Shown in pieces: positions 8,439 to 16,846 of a stretch of 21,110 nt of DNA. A program made the position numbers and the translations under genes. Below the pieces are notes generated by a model, which saw only the letters and a list, made by a program, of their open reading frames with translations, ran no database searches and was not told where the DNA came from. The DNA lies in contig CAJULP010000018.1 in NCBI GenBank assembly GCA_910587295.1, positions 1 through 21,110 of the forward strand, in the 5' to 3' direction. The number at the start of each line of letters is the position of its first letter. The stretch's first letter is position 1. This stretch comes from an uncultured Lachnospiraceae bacterium (GTDB lineage Bacteria; Bacillota; Clostridia; Lachnospirales; Lachnospiraceae).

Positions 8439-9920
8439 ATGAAGGAAAACAATTTGATAGTTGTCACTACAAACGATACCAGCTTTGAATATGACATCCA
8501 TTCTTTGGTCAAGGCGTTTTATCCGGAGTGTGTGGTAAGGGTGGCAGCGGAAGAAACAAAGGACAGCTCGGATTTTGGGCTGCCGGATCTGCACATCATG
8601 TTTGAAAAGGAGGCTGTTTTACTTTCTTTGGTAAACGGAGAGGGTGGAACGGCTTCTTTTAGTGCAAAAAAGATTGAAATCTCGCAGGAATTGCCAAGGA
8701 CGGAGGTTAAAAACAGGTTAAAGCAGCTAATTTACGTGACGCTTTCTGAACATACGGGAAAACAGCTCCCATGGGGAACGCTTACCGGTATCCGCCCTAC
8801 GAAGATACCGATGGCTATGCTGGAAGAGGGATGCGGTGAGGAAGAAATACTAAAGTATATGGAAGAGACATATTTTGCGGGGAAGGAAAAGAGTGTCCTT
8901 GCGCTGGAGATTGCCAAAAGGGAAAAGGCGCTTTTGGAAAACCTGCATTATGAAAACGGTTACAGTCTGTATATTGGCATTCCCTTTTGCCCTACCACCT
9001 GCCTGTACTGTTCTTTTACCTCATACCCCATCGTTTCATGGAAAAAAAGGGTAGGGGAATATCTGGATGCGCTGGAGAGGGAGATTGACTTTGCGGCGTC
9101 TTCTCAAGCAGGAAAGATATTGGACACAGTCTATATTGGCGGCGGAACCCCAACCACCTTAGAACCGGATGATTTAAGGCGGCTGCTTGGCAAGCTGCAG
9201 GGAACCCTTGATCTTTCCAGGGTAAAGGAATTTACGGTGGAAGCAGGCCGGGCGGACAGTATCACTGCGGAGAAACTGCAGGTTTTAAAGGAATTTGGGG
9301 TGAACCGGATTTCCGTTAATCCTCAGACCATGAAGCAGGAAACATTAGATGTGATCGGGCGCAAGCATACCGTGGAACAGGTGAAGGAAGCGTTTTATCT
9401 GGCCAGGGAAGCCGGATTTACCAATATTAACATGGATCTCATCTTAGGGCTTCCCGGTGAAGGGGCCGAGGATGTGCAAAATACCATGAGAGAAATTGCT
9501 GCCCTTTCCCCGGACAGTCTTACGGTACATTCCCTTGCAATCAAACGGGCTTCCAGGTTAAGCCAGTGGGTGGAAGAAAACGGCCTTTCTCTTCTTAACA
9601 ATACGGATGAGACGATGGAGATCACTGCCAAGGGGGCGGAAGAGATGGGGATGGTGCCTTATTATCTGTACCGCCAGAAGAATATGGCGGGGAATTTTGA
9701 GAATGTCGGGTACGCGAAGAGAGAAGACTGCTTTGGCATTTACAACATTTTGATCATGGAGGAAAAGCAAAATATTATTGCCTTAGGGGCAGGAAGCATC
9801 AGTAAAAGGATTTTTCCGGACGGGAGGATCGAACGGTGCGAGAACGTGAAGGATGTTTCCCAATATATTGAGAGGATAGGGGAAATGATAGAAAGAAAAT
9901 GTGTGTTATTGGAAGATTAG
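8439..9920 (+). CDS. hemZ: coproporphyrinogen dehydrogenase HemZ (radical SAM)
   Basis: A 493-residue cytoplasmic radical SAM enzyme of the oxygen-independent coproporphyrinogen III oxidase family, HemZ branch. The cluster-binding motif is CPTTCLYC (C184, C188, C191), followed by GGGTPTTLEP and NMDLILGLPGE, typical of HemN/HemZ. The N-terminal extension of about 170 residues with PWGTLTGIRPTK (111-122) is the HemZ hallmark. The family is assigned to anaerobic tetrapyrrole/haem synthesis, but in anaerobes lacking a haem pathway the true reaction is uncertain. ATG 8439 has GAGGGA (8424-8429) and AAGGA (8432-8436) upstream. Likely co-transcribed with glmS. In many Clostridia hemZ directly follows the rel-MBL pair; here DUF3048 and glmS lie between. 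Confidence 0.93.
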   Translation: MKENNLIVVTTNDTSFEYDIHSLVKAFYPECVVRVAAEETKDSSDFGLPDLHIMFEKEAVLLSLVNGEGGTASFSAKKIEISQELPRTEVKNRLKQLIYVTLSEHTGKQLPWGTLTGIRPTKIPMAMLEEGCGEEEILKYMEETYFAGKEKSVLALEIAKREKALLENLHYENGYSLYIGIPFCPTTCLYCSFTSYPIVSWKKRVGEYLDALEREIDFAASSQAGKILDTVYIGGGTPTTLEPDDLRRLLGKLQGTLDLSRVKEFTVEAGRADSITAEKLQVLKEFGVNRISVNPQTMKQETLDVIGRKHTVEQVKEAFYLAREAGFTNINMDLILGLPGEGAEDVQNTMREIAALSPDSLTVHSLAIKRASRLSQWVEENGLSLLNNTDETMEITAKGAEEMGMVPYYLYRQKNMAGNFENVGYAKREDCFGIYNILIMEEKQNIIALGAGSISKRIFPDGRIERCENVKDVSQYIERIGEMIERKCVLLED

Positions 9921-9961
9921 AAATTCAAAATTGGGGTTGTTTTCATTTTGGAGGCACGGAT

Positions 9962-10093
9962 ATGGTACGAAAGGCAGAAAAAAAGTATTTGGAAACACTG
10001 GCAAGCATAGCGATAATTTTGAAAACGGTAGTTTTTGATTTACGATATCCCGGAAAAAGTTGTAGAACAATCAGTTCAAATGTTAAAAAATGA
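9962..10093 (+). CDS. possible small protein of 43 residues, or gene remnant
   Basis: The gap between hemZ and tRNA-Glu holds one short frame with a very good SD (GGAGG, 9950-9954) 7 nt before the ATG at 9962. The peptide begins MVRKAEKKYLETLASIAIIL. The frame ends at 10093, but from about 10035 another frame reads more like protein (IPEKVVEQSVQML), so this could be a frameshifted remnant. I recognise no family, and chance is possible in such AT-rich DNA. The remaining bases up to the tRNA hold only the tRNA promoter. Confidence 0.25.
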   Translation: MVRKAEKKYLETLASIAIILKTVVFDLRYPGKSCRTISSNVKK

Positions 10094-10107
10094 AAAAAAT
10101 TTTAAAT

Positions 10108-10136
10108 TTTACTTGCATTATTCGGCAAGATATAAT
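10108..10136 (+). promoter_or_regulatory. probable promoter of tRNA-Glu
   Basis: TTTACT (10108-10113) and a perfect TATAAT (10131-10136) are 17 bp apart, with the expected start near 10143, about 50 nt before the tRNA. Confidence 0.55.
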
Positions 10137-10191
10137 AAAATAATCAAGTGCGATGCAGACGGTTCAGGAAGCATCATACACCATAGTAAAC

Positions 10192-10263
10192 GGCTCGTTG
10201 GTCAAGCGGTCAAGACGCCGCCCTCTCACGGCGGAAACAGGGGTTCGATTCCCCTACGAGCTG
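10192..10263 (+). tRNA. tRNA-Glu (anticodon CTC)
   Basis: The acceptor stem GGCTCGT (10192-10198) pairs with ACGAGCT (10256-10262), with a G-T wobble at the outermost pair, and G10263 is the discriminator. The anticodon stem CCGCC/GGCGG encloses CTCTCAC with anticodon CTC. The T arm AGGGG-TTCGATT-CCCCT is perfect. No CCA is encoded. Confidence 0.94.
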
Positions 10264-10292
10264 CGACTGTTTTTAAACAGCCCAACCCAGAG

Positions 10293-10337
10293 AAAACGCT
10301 ATGAATACTGATTGTTCGGTATTTTCAGCGTTTTTTT
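10293..10337 (+). terminator. intrinsic terminator after tRNA-Glu
   Basis: AAAACGCT (10293-10300) pairs with AGCGTTTT (10327-10334), with extra pairing inside (GAATAC with GTATTTTC, bulged), ending in a run of seven T from 10331. Confidence 0.75.
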
Positions 10338-10482
10338 ATTTTGACTGATTATATGATTTTTCCTGTGGTAGAAACAATCACATGTGGAGAGTGCCAGGCT
10401 ATGCCATTTATGCAAATTGATATAGATATTTTATAGTGGGTTTGTTAAAATATATTTAGCATAAAATATGGGAGGTTTCTGT

Positions 10483-11649
10483 ATGAAAAGAGGATGCAAA
10501 CGTATTTTCAGTTTTTTTGTATTGTTGCTTACCCTTGCCAGTGGGGTGTTATGCGGTCCGGTTCAGGCTTTTGCGTCGCCGGCTAAAACAGTAAGATCAG
10601 TAACGCCTCAGAAAATGGAAGTCCATTATATCAATGTAGGACAGGGAGACTCCACACTGATAAAATGCGGGGATCAGGCGGCGCTGATTGATGCGGGGGA
10701 TGATTCTAAAGGTACATTGATTCAAAATTATCTAAAAAAACAAGGTATCAAAAAGTTAGATTACCTCATTTTGACTCACCCTGACACAGACCATATTGGC
10801 GGTGCGCCGGTTATCATTACAAAGTTTGATATTGATAAAGTATTTGTATCAAATTATGAAAAGGATAACAAGGCTTACCAAAAGCTGATCCAGGCATTGG
10901 ATGATAAGCTGTTGAAGTACTCGACACCTGAAGTGGGAACCGGTTATCCTCTTGGTACCGCAACACTGACCATATTAGCTCCAAATGATGAATACGATAA
11001 CCCAAATGATTCTTCGATCGCATTGATGATCCAAAATGGGAGCAATAAATTTTTATTCTCCGGGGATGCGGGTGAAGATGCGGAAGCGGATATCCTGAGT
11101 AATAAGATGGATGTTTCTGCTGACGTATACAAAGCAGGGCATCATGGCAGCAAATATTCTACATCCCAGGATTTTTTCAATGCGGTCAGCCCCACATATG
11201 CGGTCATCAGCTGTGGTGAGGATAATGCATATGGCCATCCTCATGCTGAAACACTCAATACGTTCCGGATGAATGGGGTTGATGTATATAGGACAGATGA
11301 AGATGGCACGATTATAGCAACATCCGATGGGGAGGATATTATATTTAATGTTCCGCCATCAGAATCGTGGAAGGCAGGAGAGTTTACCGGGAGTTTGTCA
11401 GAAGCGGTGCAGCCTAAAGCGCAGCAGCCGGCACAGGAAAAAGAAGTTGTGTCTGATCCTGCACCCGAAATAGAAGAGCCTGAGTTAAGCGGTATTACAT
11501 ATGTTTTAAACAATAATACAAAAAAGTTCCACAATCCCGATTGTGGCAGTGTAGATACTATTAAATCTAAAAACAGGGAAGATACCACCAAGACCAGGGA
11601 TGAAATTATCGGGGCAGGATATGTTCCATGCAAAAAGTGTAACCCGTAA
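10483..11649 (+). CDS. secreted ComEC-like metallo-beta-lactamase protein with C-terminal Cys/His tail
   Basis: A 388-residue protein with a signal peptide (KRGCKRIFSFFVLLLTLAS, likely cleaved after an Ala near 29-34). The MBL domain resembles the C-terminal domain of ComEC: NVGQGDSTLI (51-60), LTHPDTDH (H99, D101, D103, H104), SGDAGEDAE (D195), AGHHGSKYS (H220, H221) and GHPH (251-254). A P/E-rich linker (about 310-345) leads to a final 45-residue module with HNPDC and CKKCNP (H350, C354, C383, C386), a likely zinc-binding fold. The competence membrane domain of ComEC is absent, so this is an extracellular hydrolase, perhaps a nuclease or phosphodiesterase; the substrate is unknown. Start at 10483 is fixed by GGGAGG (10470-10475); the in-frame ATG at 10468 overlaps this SD. 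It appears to be monocistronic. Confidence 0.88.
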   Translation: MKRGCKRIFSFFVLLLTLASGVLCGPVQAFASPAKTVRSVTPQKMEVHYINVGQGDSTLIKCGDQAALIDAGDDSKGTLIQNYLKKQGIKKLDYLILTHPDTDHIGGAPVIITKFDIDKVFVSNYEKDNKAYQKLIQALDDKLLKYSTPEVGTGYPLGTATLTILAPNDEYDNPNDSSIALMIQNGSNKFLFSGDAGEDAEADILSNKMDVSADVYKAGHHGSKYSTSQDFFNAVSPTYAVISCGEDNAYGHPHAETLNTFRMNGVDVYRTDEDGTIIATSDGEDIIFNVPPSESWKAGEFTGSLSEAVQPKAQQPAQEKEVVSDPAPEIEEPELSGITYVLNNNTKKFHNPDCGSVDTIKSKNREDTTKTRDEIIGAGYVPCKKCNP

Positions 11650-11725
11650 ATTTTTTATAGCAGGCAAAGCCTGTGCTATGTGGAAAAGGCATGGGTATAA
11701 ATAGGGTAAAGGGGGATATGGGGTT

Positions 11726-13051
11726 ATGAAACTGAATTACAAACGGACTTTTTTTGTGGGACTGGCGTTTTTGTCCATATCTGCGTTCTGGCAGATGTAT
11801 GATAATATCATCCCGCTGATCTTGCAGAATACTTTCGGGCTTGGGGAAACGGTGACAGGGGCGCTTATGGCTGCCGATAATGTGTTGGCATTGTTTTTAC
11901 TGCCTGTTTTTGGGGCACTGTCTGACAAGGTGGATACGAAGATGGGTAAGAGGATGCCTTTTATTGCATGCGGTACACTGCTGGCAGTTATTTTTATGCT
12001 GATCCTGCCTGCGGCGGACAAAAGGGGCAGCCTGGTTTTGTTCTTGGCAGCGCTATTTGCACTTTTGGTATCCATGGGGCTGTATCGGTCTCCGGCGGTT
12101 GCCCTGATGCCGGACTTAACTCCCAATAAACTTCGGAGCAAAGGGAATGCGGTCATTAATCTGATGGGAGCGGTAGGCGGTGTGTACACGTTGATCATGA
12201 TCAAGCTCCTTGTAGGAAACGGAGAGCGGCCTGATTACAGTCCGTTGTTTGTCAGTGTAGCGGCTCTTATGGTGATTGCCGTAGGAATCCTTTTGCTCAC
12301 CATTAACGAAAAAAAGGTAAAGGAAAAGGTAACGGCGGAGGTTTTGGAATATGAGGAAAGCGCTGGCGTTACCGCTATGGATGAGGATAAGGAAGAAGCG
12401 CTTGAGGGTGTCGGCGGCGCCGGGAAAAAAGCGGCAATGCCCCGGGAAGTAAAGCGAAGTATGGCGTTTCTCCTTGCATCCATTTTTTTCTGGTTTACGG
12501 CCTATAATGCAGTGACCACGGCTTTTTCCAGATATACGAAGGTGGTGTGGAAGCTTGAGGGCGGCGGCTTTGCGGATTGTCTGATGGTGGCTACGGCAGC
12601 GGCGATCATCAGCTACATTCCAATCGGCAATATCTCAAGTAAGGCAGGGCGGAAAAAGACGATCATGGGAGGTGTTGTTTTGATGGGGCTGTGCTATTTT
12701 GCAGCTATCTTTGCGGGAACCTACCATCCGGTCATTAATATTGCGTTTGCCCTGATAGGGATAGCATGGGCGGCGATCAATGTAAATTCATATCCGATGA
12801 TTGTGGAGATGAGCAAGGGCTGTGATATTGGTAAGTTTACAGGAACCTATTACACCTTTTCCATGACGGCGCAGATCTTCACACCGGTATTGTCAGGTTT
12901 TTTACTGGAAAATATTTCTTACAGGACGCTGTTTCCTTATGCCCTTATCTTTTCCGTGCTGGCGTTTTTGACTATGACTCAGGTTCATCACGGGGATACA
13001 AGGCCGGATAAGAAGAAAAGCATGCTGGAAAATTTTGATGTAGATGATTAA
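11726..13051 (+). CDS. MFS transporter, SLC45/sugar-cation symporter-like
   Basis: A 441-residue membrane protein with about twelve hydrophobic segments. The N-terminal region (FWQMYDNIIPLILQ) and the loop-2/3 motif GALSDKVDTKMGKRMPFI resemble SLC45/GPH-type sugar symporters, which have the corresponding GxLSDR...GRRRP motif. The central cytoplasmic loop (about 193-240) is long, charged and rich in E, K and A. Import of a sugar, glycoside or related solute is likely; the exact substrate is not readable. The SD is a G-rich AAAGGGGGA (11708-11716) about 9 nt before ATG 11726. The GDPD gene follows after 39 bp, suggesting an operon in which the carrier and a phosphodiesterase may serve one uptake route, though this is only positional. 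Confidence 0.82.
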   Translation: MKLNYKRTFFVGLAFLSISAFWQMYDNIIPLILQNTFGLGETVTGALMAADNVLALFLLPVFGALSDKVDTKMGKRMPFIACGTLLAVIFMLILPAADKRGSLVLFLAALFALLVSMGLYRSPAVALMPDLTPNKLRSKGNAVINLMGAVGGVYTLIMIKLLVGNGERPDYSPLFVSVAALMVIAVGILLLTINEKKVKEKVTAEVLEYEESAGVTAMDEDKEEALEGVGGAGKKAAMPREVKRSMAFLLASIFFWFTAYNAVTTAFSRYTKVVWKLEGGGFADCLMVATAAAIISYIPIGNISSKAGRKKTIMGGVVLMGLCYFAAIFAGTYHPVINIAFALIGIAWAAINVNSYPMIVEMSKGCDIGKFTGTYYTFSMTAQIFTPVLSGFLLENISYRTLFPYALIFSVLAFLTMTQVHHGDTRPDKKKSMLENFDVDD

Positions 13052-13090
13052 GATATGAAAGAAACTTAAGAAGACAGGTGGCGGTAACAA

Positions 13091-13906
13091 ATGATTATTT
13101 TTATAATTTTAGCGGCGGTGGTCCTTCTTTATCTGTTGGCGATCATGCCGAGGATGGGGCACGGAAAAAATAGAGAACCGTTTATGGATGTTTATTATGC
13201 CCACAGAGGACTGCATGATAACGAAGGAGAAGCGCCGGAAAATTCTCTTGCGGCGTTTCGTAAAGCAGTGGAAGCGGGCTATGGAATTGAGATGGACGTG
13301 CAGCTTACCAAGGATAAGGTTCCGGTGGTGTTCCACGACTTTACCTTAAAAAGAGCTTGCGGTAAGGAAGGGAAGGTCTGCGACTACACATGGAAGGAGC
13401 TTAAGGATATTGGGCTTTTTGGCAGCAGGCAGACGATACCTAAGTTTGAGGACGTGCTTTCTGTGGTTTTGGGGAAAGTGCCCCTTATCATAGAGCTGAA
13501 AGTGGAGTGGACAGAGCTTGACGTTTGCGGGGTGGTGGATGCGGTTTTGCGGGAGTACCAGGGGCCGTACTGTATTGAATCATTTAACCCTATGGTGCTT
13601 TTGTGGTACAGAAGATACCATAACGACGTGATGAGGGGGCAGCTTGCAGACGGGTTTATCAAGACCGGGGAGTTTAAGGGGCTGTTGTATGTATTTTTGC
13701 AGAACCTGCTTTTAAACGGTGCGACCAAGCCTGATTTTATCGCCTATAACCATAAATATGAGAACAATATTTCCAGAAGGCTTTGCCGTGGGCTTTATAA
13801 AAACCTGGCTGTGGCATGGACAATCAAAAACCAGGAGGAACTTGAGCATGCAAAAAAGCACTTTGATCTTTTCATATTTGACTCCTTTATTCCGGATGAA
13901 AAATGA
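13091..13906 (+). CDS. membrane-anchored glycerophosphodiester phosphodiesterase
   Basis: A 271-residue protein of the GDPD family, which splits glycerophosphodiesters into an alcohol and glycerol-3-phosphate with the help of a metal ion. Residues 1-20 form a membrane anchor. Catalytic motifs are all present: HRG (H38, R39), ENS (E50), EMDV (E67, D69) and HD (H82, D83), with LIIELK further on as the barrel strand carrying a metal-ligand glutamate. Length is typical for bacterial GDPDs. SD-like AGGTGGCGG precedes ATG 13091. It lies 39 bp after the MFS gene and is probably co-transcribed with it. Substrates could be phospholipid head groups or teichoic-acid-type polymers; the sequence does not decide. 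Confidence 0.9.
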   Translation: MIIFIILAAVVLLYLLAIMPRMGHGKNREPFMDVYYAHRGLHDNEGEAPENSLAAFRKAVEAGYGIEMDVQLTKDKVPVVFHDFTLKRACGKEGKVCDYTWKELKDIGLFGSRQTIPKFEDVLSVVLGKVPLIIELKVEWTELDVCGVVDAVLREYQGPYCIESFNPMVLLWYRRYHNDVMRGQLADGFIKTGEFKGLLYVFLQNLLLNGATKPDFIAYNHKYENNISRRLCRGLYKNLAVAWTIKNQEELEHAKKHFDLFIFDSFIPDEK

Positions 13907-13954
13907 TTGTGCAAATTTGTGATAAAGTTTTATGGCAATATTTGTAATTTATAG

Positions 13955-13982
13955 TGCACAATTGCCAAAGCTATGGTATAAT
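13955..13982 (+). promoter_or_regulatory. promoter of ppdK
   Basis: A perfect TATAAT (13977-13982) with a weaker -35, TGCACA (13955-13960), at 16 bp. The predicted start near 13989 coincides with the first base of an 8-bp hairpin in the leader. Confidence 0.6.
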
Positions 13983-13988
13983 ATTCTA

Positions 13989-14012
13989 GTGAGCCAAACG
14001 TACCTGGCTCAC
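13989..14012 (+). promoter_or_regulatory. 5'-end hairpin in the ppdK leader
   Basis: GTGAGCCA (13989-13996) and TGGCTCAC (14005-14012) form a perfect 8-bp stem with an 8-nt loop, AACGTACC. It begins at the predicted transcription start, leaves the SD at 14040-14044 free, and lacks a T-run, so it is more likely an mRNA-protecting structure or protein site than a terminator. Confidence 0.5.
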
Positions 14013-14051
14013 GCAAGGGATAGTAGAAAGAAAAGAAAAGGGAGAAGATGT

Positions 14052-16670
14052 ATGGCAAAATGGGTTTATTCTTTTGAAGAGGGCAATGCTGACATGAGGA
14101 ACCTGCTGGGCGGCAAGGGCGCCAACCTGGCGGAGATGACGAATCTGGGTCTGCCGATTCCCCAGGGATTTACGGTGACTACCGAAGCGTGTACGGACTA
14201 TTATGCGCAGGGTAAGCAGATTTCTGATGAAATCAAAGGACAGATTTTTGACGCGCTTTCCAAGCTGGAAGAAAAGCAGGGAAAGAAGTTCGGGGATACG
14301 GAAAATCCGCTTTTAGTATCGGTTCGCTCAGGGGCAAGAGCATCTATGCCGGGAATGATGGACACAATCCTTAATTTAGGTCTTACGGATGTGGCAGTTG
14401 AAGGATTTGCCGCAAAGACTGGCAATCCAAGGTTTGCGTACGATTCCTACCGCAGATTTATCCAGATGTTTTCAGATGTGGTAATGGAGATCCCCAAGTC
14501 ATTTTTTGAGAGGATCCTTGATGAAGTGAAAGAAACGAAAGGTGTGAAATATGACACTGAACTGACTGCCGACGACCTCAAGGAAGTGATCGTAAGGTTT
14601 AAAGCGGTATATAAAGAGAAAATGGGGGATGATTTCCCGCAGGATCCCAAGGTACAGCTCATGGAAGCTGTCAAGGCTGTATTCCGTTCCTGGGATAATG
14701 AAAGAGCAATCGTCTACAGAAGGATGAACGATATTCCCGGTGATTGGGGAACGGCTGTCAATGTACAGGCAATGGTGTTCGGAAACATGGGCAATACTTC
14801 CGGTACTGGTGTTGCATTTACCAGGAATCCTTCCACAGGTGCAAAAGGTATTTACGGGGAATACTTGATCAATGCACAGGGAGAGGACGTGGTTGCGGGT
14901 ATCAGAACACCACAGCCCATCACCAGATTGGAAGAAGACCTTCCGGAATGCTATAAGCAGTTTATTACGATTGCCAACAGATTGGAAGAGCATTACCGTG
15001 ATATGCAGGATATGGAATTTACCATTGAGGATGGTAAGCTATTCTTCCTCCAGACAAGGAATGGTAAGCGTACAGCTCAGGCAGCGCTTCAGATTGCCTG
15101 CGACCTGGTAGATGAAGGCAAGATCACAGAGCAGGAAGCGGTGCTGCGTATTGAAGCAAAATCTTTAGACCAGCTTCTTCACCCTACTTTTGATCCGGAG
15201 GCGTTAAAGAGTGGAACCGTGATCGGACAGGCATTGCCTGCATCGCCCGGTGCGGCAGCAGGAAAGGTATACTTCACGGCATTGGAAGCAAAAGCAGCGC
15301 ATGAAAAGGGTGAAAGGGTTATTTTGGTTCGTTTAGAGACTTCTCCCGAAGATATTGAAGGAATGCATGCAGCGGAAGGTATCCTGACGGTAAGGGGTGG
15401 TATGACATCTCATGCGGCAGTGGTTGCAAGAGGCATGGGAACCTGTTGCGTATCTGGCTGCGGGGATATTTCCATAAATGAAGAGGACAAGGTATTCAGC
15501 CTTGGCGAATATGTATACCATGAAGGCGATTATATTTCATTGGATGGTTCTACTGGTAAGATCTATGATGGTGATATTAAGACCCAGGAAGCTTCCATCA
15601 GCGGTAACTTTGGAAGGATTATGGGATGGGCGGATGCGGCTCGTAAGCTGAAAGTAAGGACCAATGCGGATACCCCTGCGGATGCGGCCAATGCATTGAA
15701 ATATGGTGCGGAAGGCATCGGGCTTTGCCGTACAGAGCATATGTTCTTTGAACCTGACAGGATTCCGAAGATTCGTCAGATGATCCTTTCCAGGACGGTA
15801 CAGGAAAGGGAGAAAGCGTTAAACGAGCTGATCCCTTATCAGAAAGGCGATTTCAAGGCACTTTATGAAGTAATGGAAGGAAGGCCGGTTACCATCCGCT
15901 TCCTTGATCCTCCGCTTCATGAATTTGTTCCCACGGAACAGGGTGACATTGACGATCTTGCGGTTAAGATGATGATGACTGCTGAGGAAGTGCAGGAAGT
16001 TTGTGATTCTCTCCATGAATTTAATCCGATGATGGGACACAGGGGCTGCCGTCTTGCGGTAACTTATCCTGAAATTGCACGGATGCAGACCAGGGCTGTG
16101 ATGGAAGCAGCAATTGAGGTTAAGAATGAGAAGGGCTATGATATAGTTCCTGAAATTATGATTCCTTTGGTTGGTGAGAAGAAGGAGCTGAAATACGTTA
16201 AGGAAGTAGTAGTGGAAACTGCTGAACAGGTAAAGAAAGAGAAGAATTCCGATATTAAGTACCATATCGGAACCATGATTGAGATTCCAAGAGCGGCGCT
16301 GTTAGCTGATGAGATTGCAGAGGAAGCAGAATTTTTCTCCTTCGGTACAAATGACCTTACGCAGATGACCTTTGGCTTCTCAAGGGATGATTCAGGGAAA
16401 TTCCTTAGCGAATATTATAAGAAGAAAATTTACGAGTCCGATCCTTTTGCAAGACTGGATCAAAACGGCGTAGGCCAGCTTGTACAGATGGCAGCAGAAA
16501 AGGGCAGAAAGACAAGACCGGATATCAAGCTTGGTATCTGCGGAGAGCATGGCGGGGATCCTTCATCTGTGGAATTCTGCCACAAGATTGGATTGACCTA
16601 TGTGTCATGTTCACCGTTCAGGGTGCCGATTGCCAGGCTGGCAGCGGCGCAGGCGGCAATCTTGAATTGA
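14052..16670 (+). CDS. ppdK: pyruvate, phosphate dikinase
   Basis: An 872-residue cytoplasmic enzyme interconverting ATP + phosphate + pyruvate and AMP + diphosphate + PEP, a central step of glycolysis/gluconeogenesis in anaerobes. It follows the Clostridium symbiosum enzyme (874 residues) closely. The N-terminal ATP-binding region has GGKGANLAEMT and VRSGARASMPGMMDT (90-104); the swivelling phosphohistidine domain has GGMTSHAAVVARG with H454; the C-terminal PEP/pyruvate barrel ends with CGEHGGDP (C830). All catalytic residues are present. ATG 14052 has GGGAG (14040-14044) 7 nt upstream; the open frame reaches back to 13932, but that lies upstream of the promoter. Monocistronic, with a hairpin at the 5' end of its message. 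Confidence 0.98.
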   Translation: MAKWVYSFEEGNADMRNLLGGKGANLAEMTNLGLPIPQGFTVTTEACTDYYAQGKQISDEIKGQIFDALSKLEEKQGKKFGDTENPLLVSVRSGARASMPGMMDTILNLGLTDVAVEGFAAKTGNPRFAYDSYRRFIQMFSDVVMEIPKSFFERILDEVKETKGVKYDTELTADDLKEVIVRFKAVYKEKMGDDFPQDPKVQLMEAVKAVFRSWDNERAIVYRRMNDIPGDWGTAVNVQAMVFGNMGNTSGTGVAFTRNPSTGAKGIYGEYLINAQGEDVVAGIRTPQPITRLEEDLPECYKQFITIANRLEEHYRDMQDMEFTIEDGKLFFLQTRNGKRTAQAALQIACDLVDEGKITEQEAVLRIEAKSLDQLLHPTFDPEALKSGTVIGQALPASPGAAAGKVYFTALEAKAAHEKGERVILVRLETSPEDIEGMHAAEGILTVRGGMTSHAAVVARGMGTCCVSGCGDISINEEDKVFSLGEYVYHEGDYISLDGSTGKIYDGDIKTQEASISGNFGRIMGWADAARKLKVRTNADTPADAANALKYGAEGIGLCRTEHMFFEPDRIPKIRQMILSRTVQEREKALNELIPYQKGDFKALYEVMEGRPVTIRFLDPPLHEFVPTEQGDIDDLAVKMMMTAEEVQEVCDSLHEFNPMMGHRGCRLAVTYPEIARMQTRAVMEAAIEVKNEKGYDIVPEIMIPLVGEKKELKYVKEVVVETAEQVKKEKNSDIKYHIGTMIEIPRAALLADEIAEEAEFFSFGTNDLTQMTFGFSRDDSGKFLSEYYKKKIYESDPFARLDQNGVGQLVQMAAEKGRKTRPDIKLGICGEHGGDPSSVEFCHKIGLTYVSCSPFRVPIARLAAAQAAILN

Positions 16671-16685
16671 TGCCATAGGAATTTG

Positions 16686-16708
16686 GGTACTCGCAGGCGA
16701 AAGTATGG
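16686..16708 (-). repeat. single copy of the 20-bp combinatorial repeat
   Basis: The segment has the reverse orientation of the repeat family described at 16847-16948 and 20401-20624: TAC-TCG-CAGGCGAAAGT, with trinucleotide CGA when read on the other strand. It lies 16 bp past the ppdK stop, before its terminator. Confidence 0.6.
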
Positions 16709-16727
16709 AAGAATGGCTTAAAATAAA

Positions 16728-16758
16728 CTGAAAGCAAGGCTTTCAGCTAGGCTTTTTA
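16728..16758 (+). terminator. probable terminator of ppdK
   Basis: CTGAAAGC (16728-16735) and GCTTTCAG (16739-16746) form a perfect 8-bp stem with a 3-nt loop, followed at a short distance by CTTTTTA. A second GC-clamped candidate (GGGGG at 16767-16771, CCCC at 16792-16795, then TATTTTTGTGTTTTTT) lies just downstream. Confidence 0.55.
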
Positions 16759-16846
16759 GGTTTGGCGGGGGTCATCACGGTGGGTGGTGGGCCCCTATTT
16801 TTGTGTTTTTTAACGCCGCTGATAGGATGGCGATTGGGGCAGAATT

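Noticed and set aside
10035..10304. Open frame of 89 codons running through tRNA-Glu.
   Set aside because: It spans the tRNA gene and its promoter and has no SD; most of its length is not protein-like.
13932..14051. Forty-codon N-terminal extension of ppdK.
   Set aside because: It contains the -10 box and the leader hairpin; the known family start MAKWVY at 14052 has a good SD.
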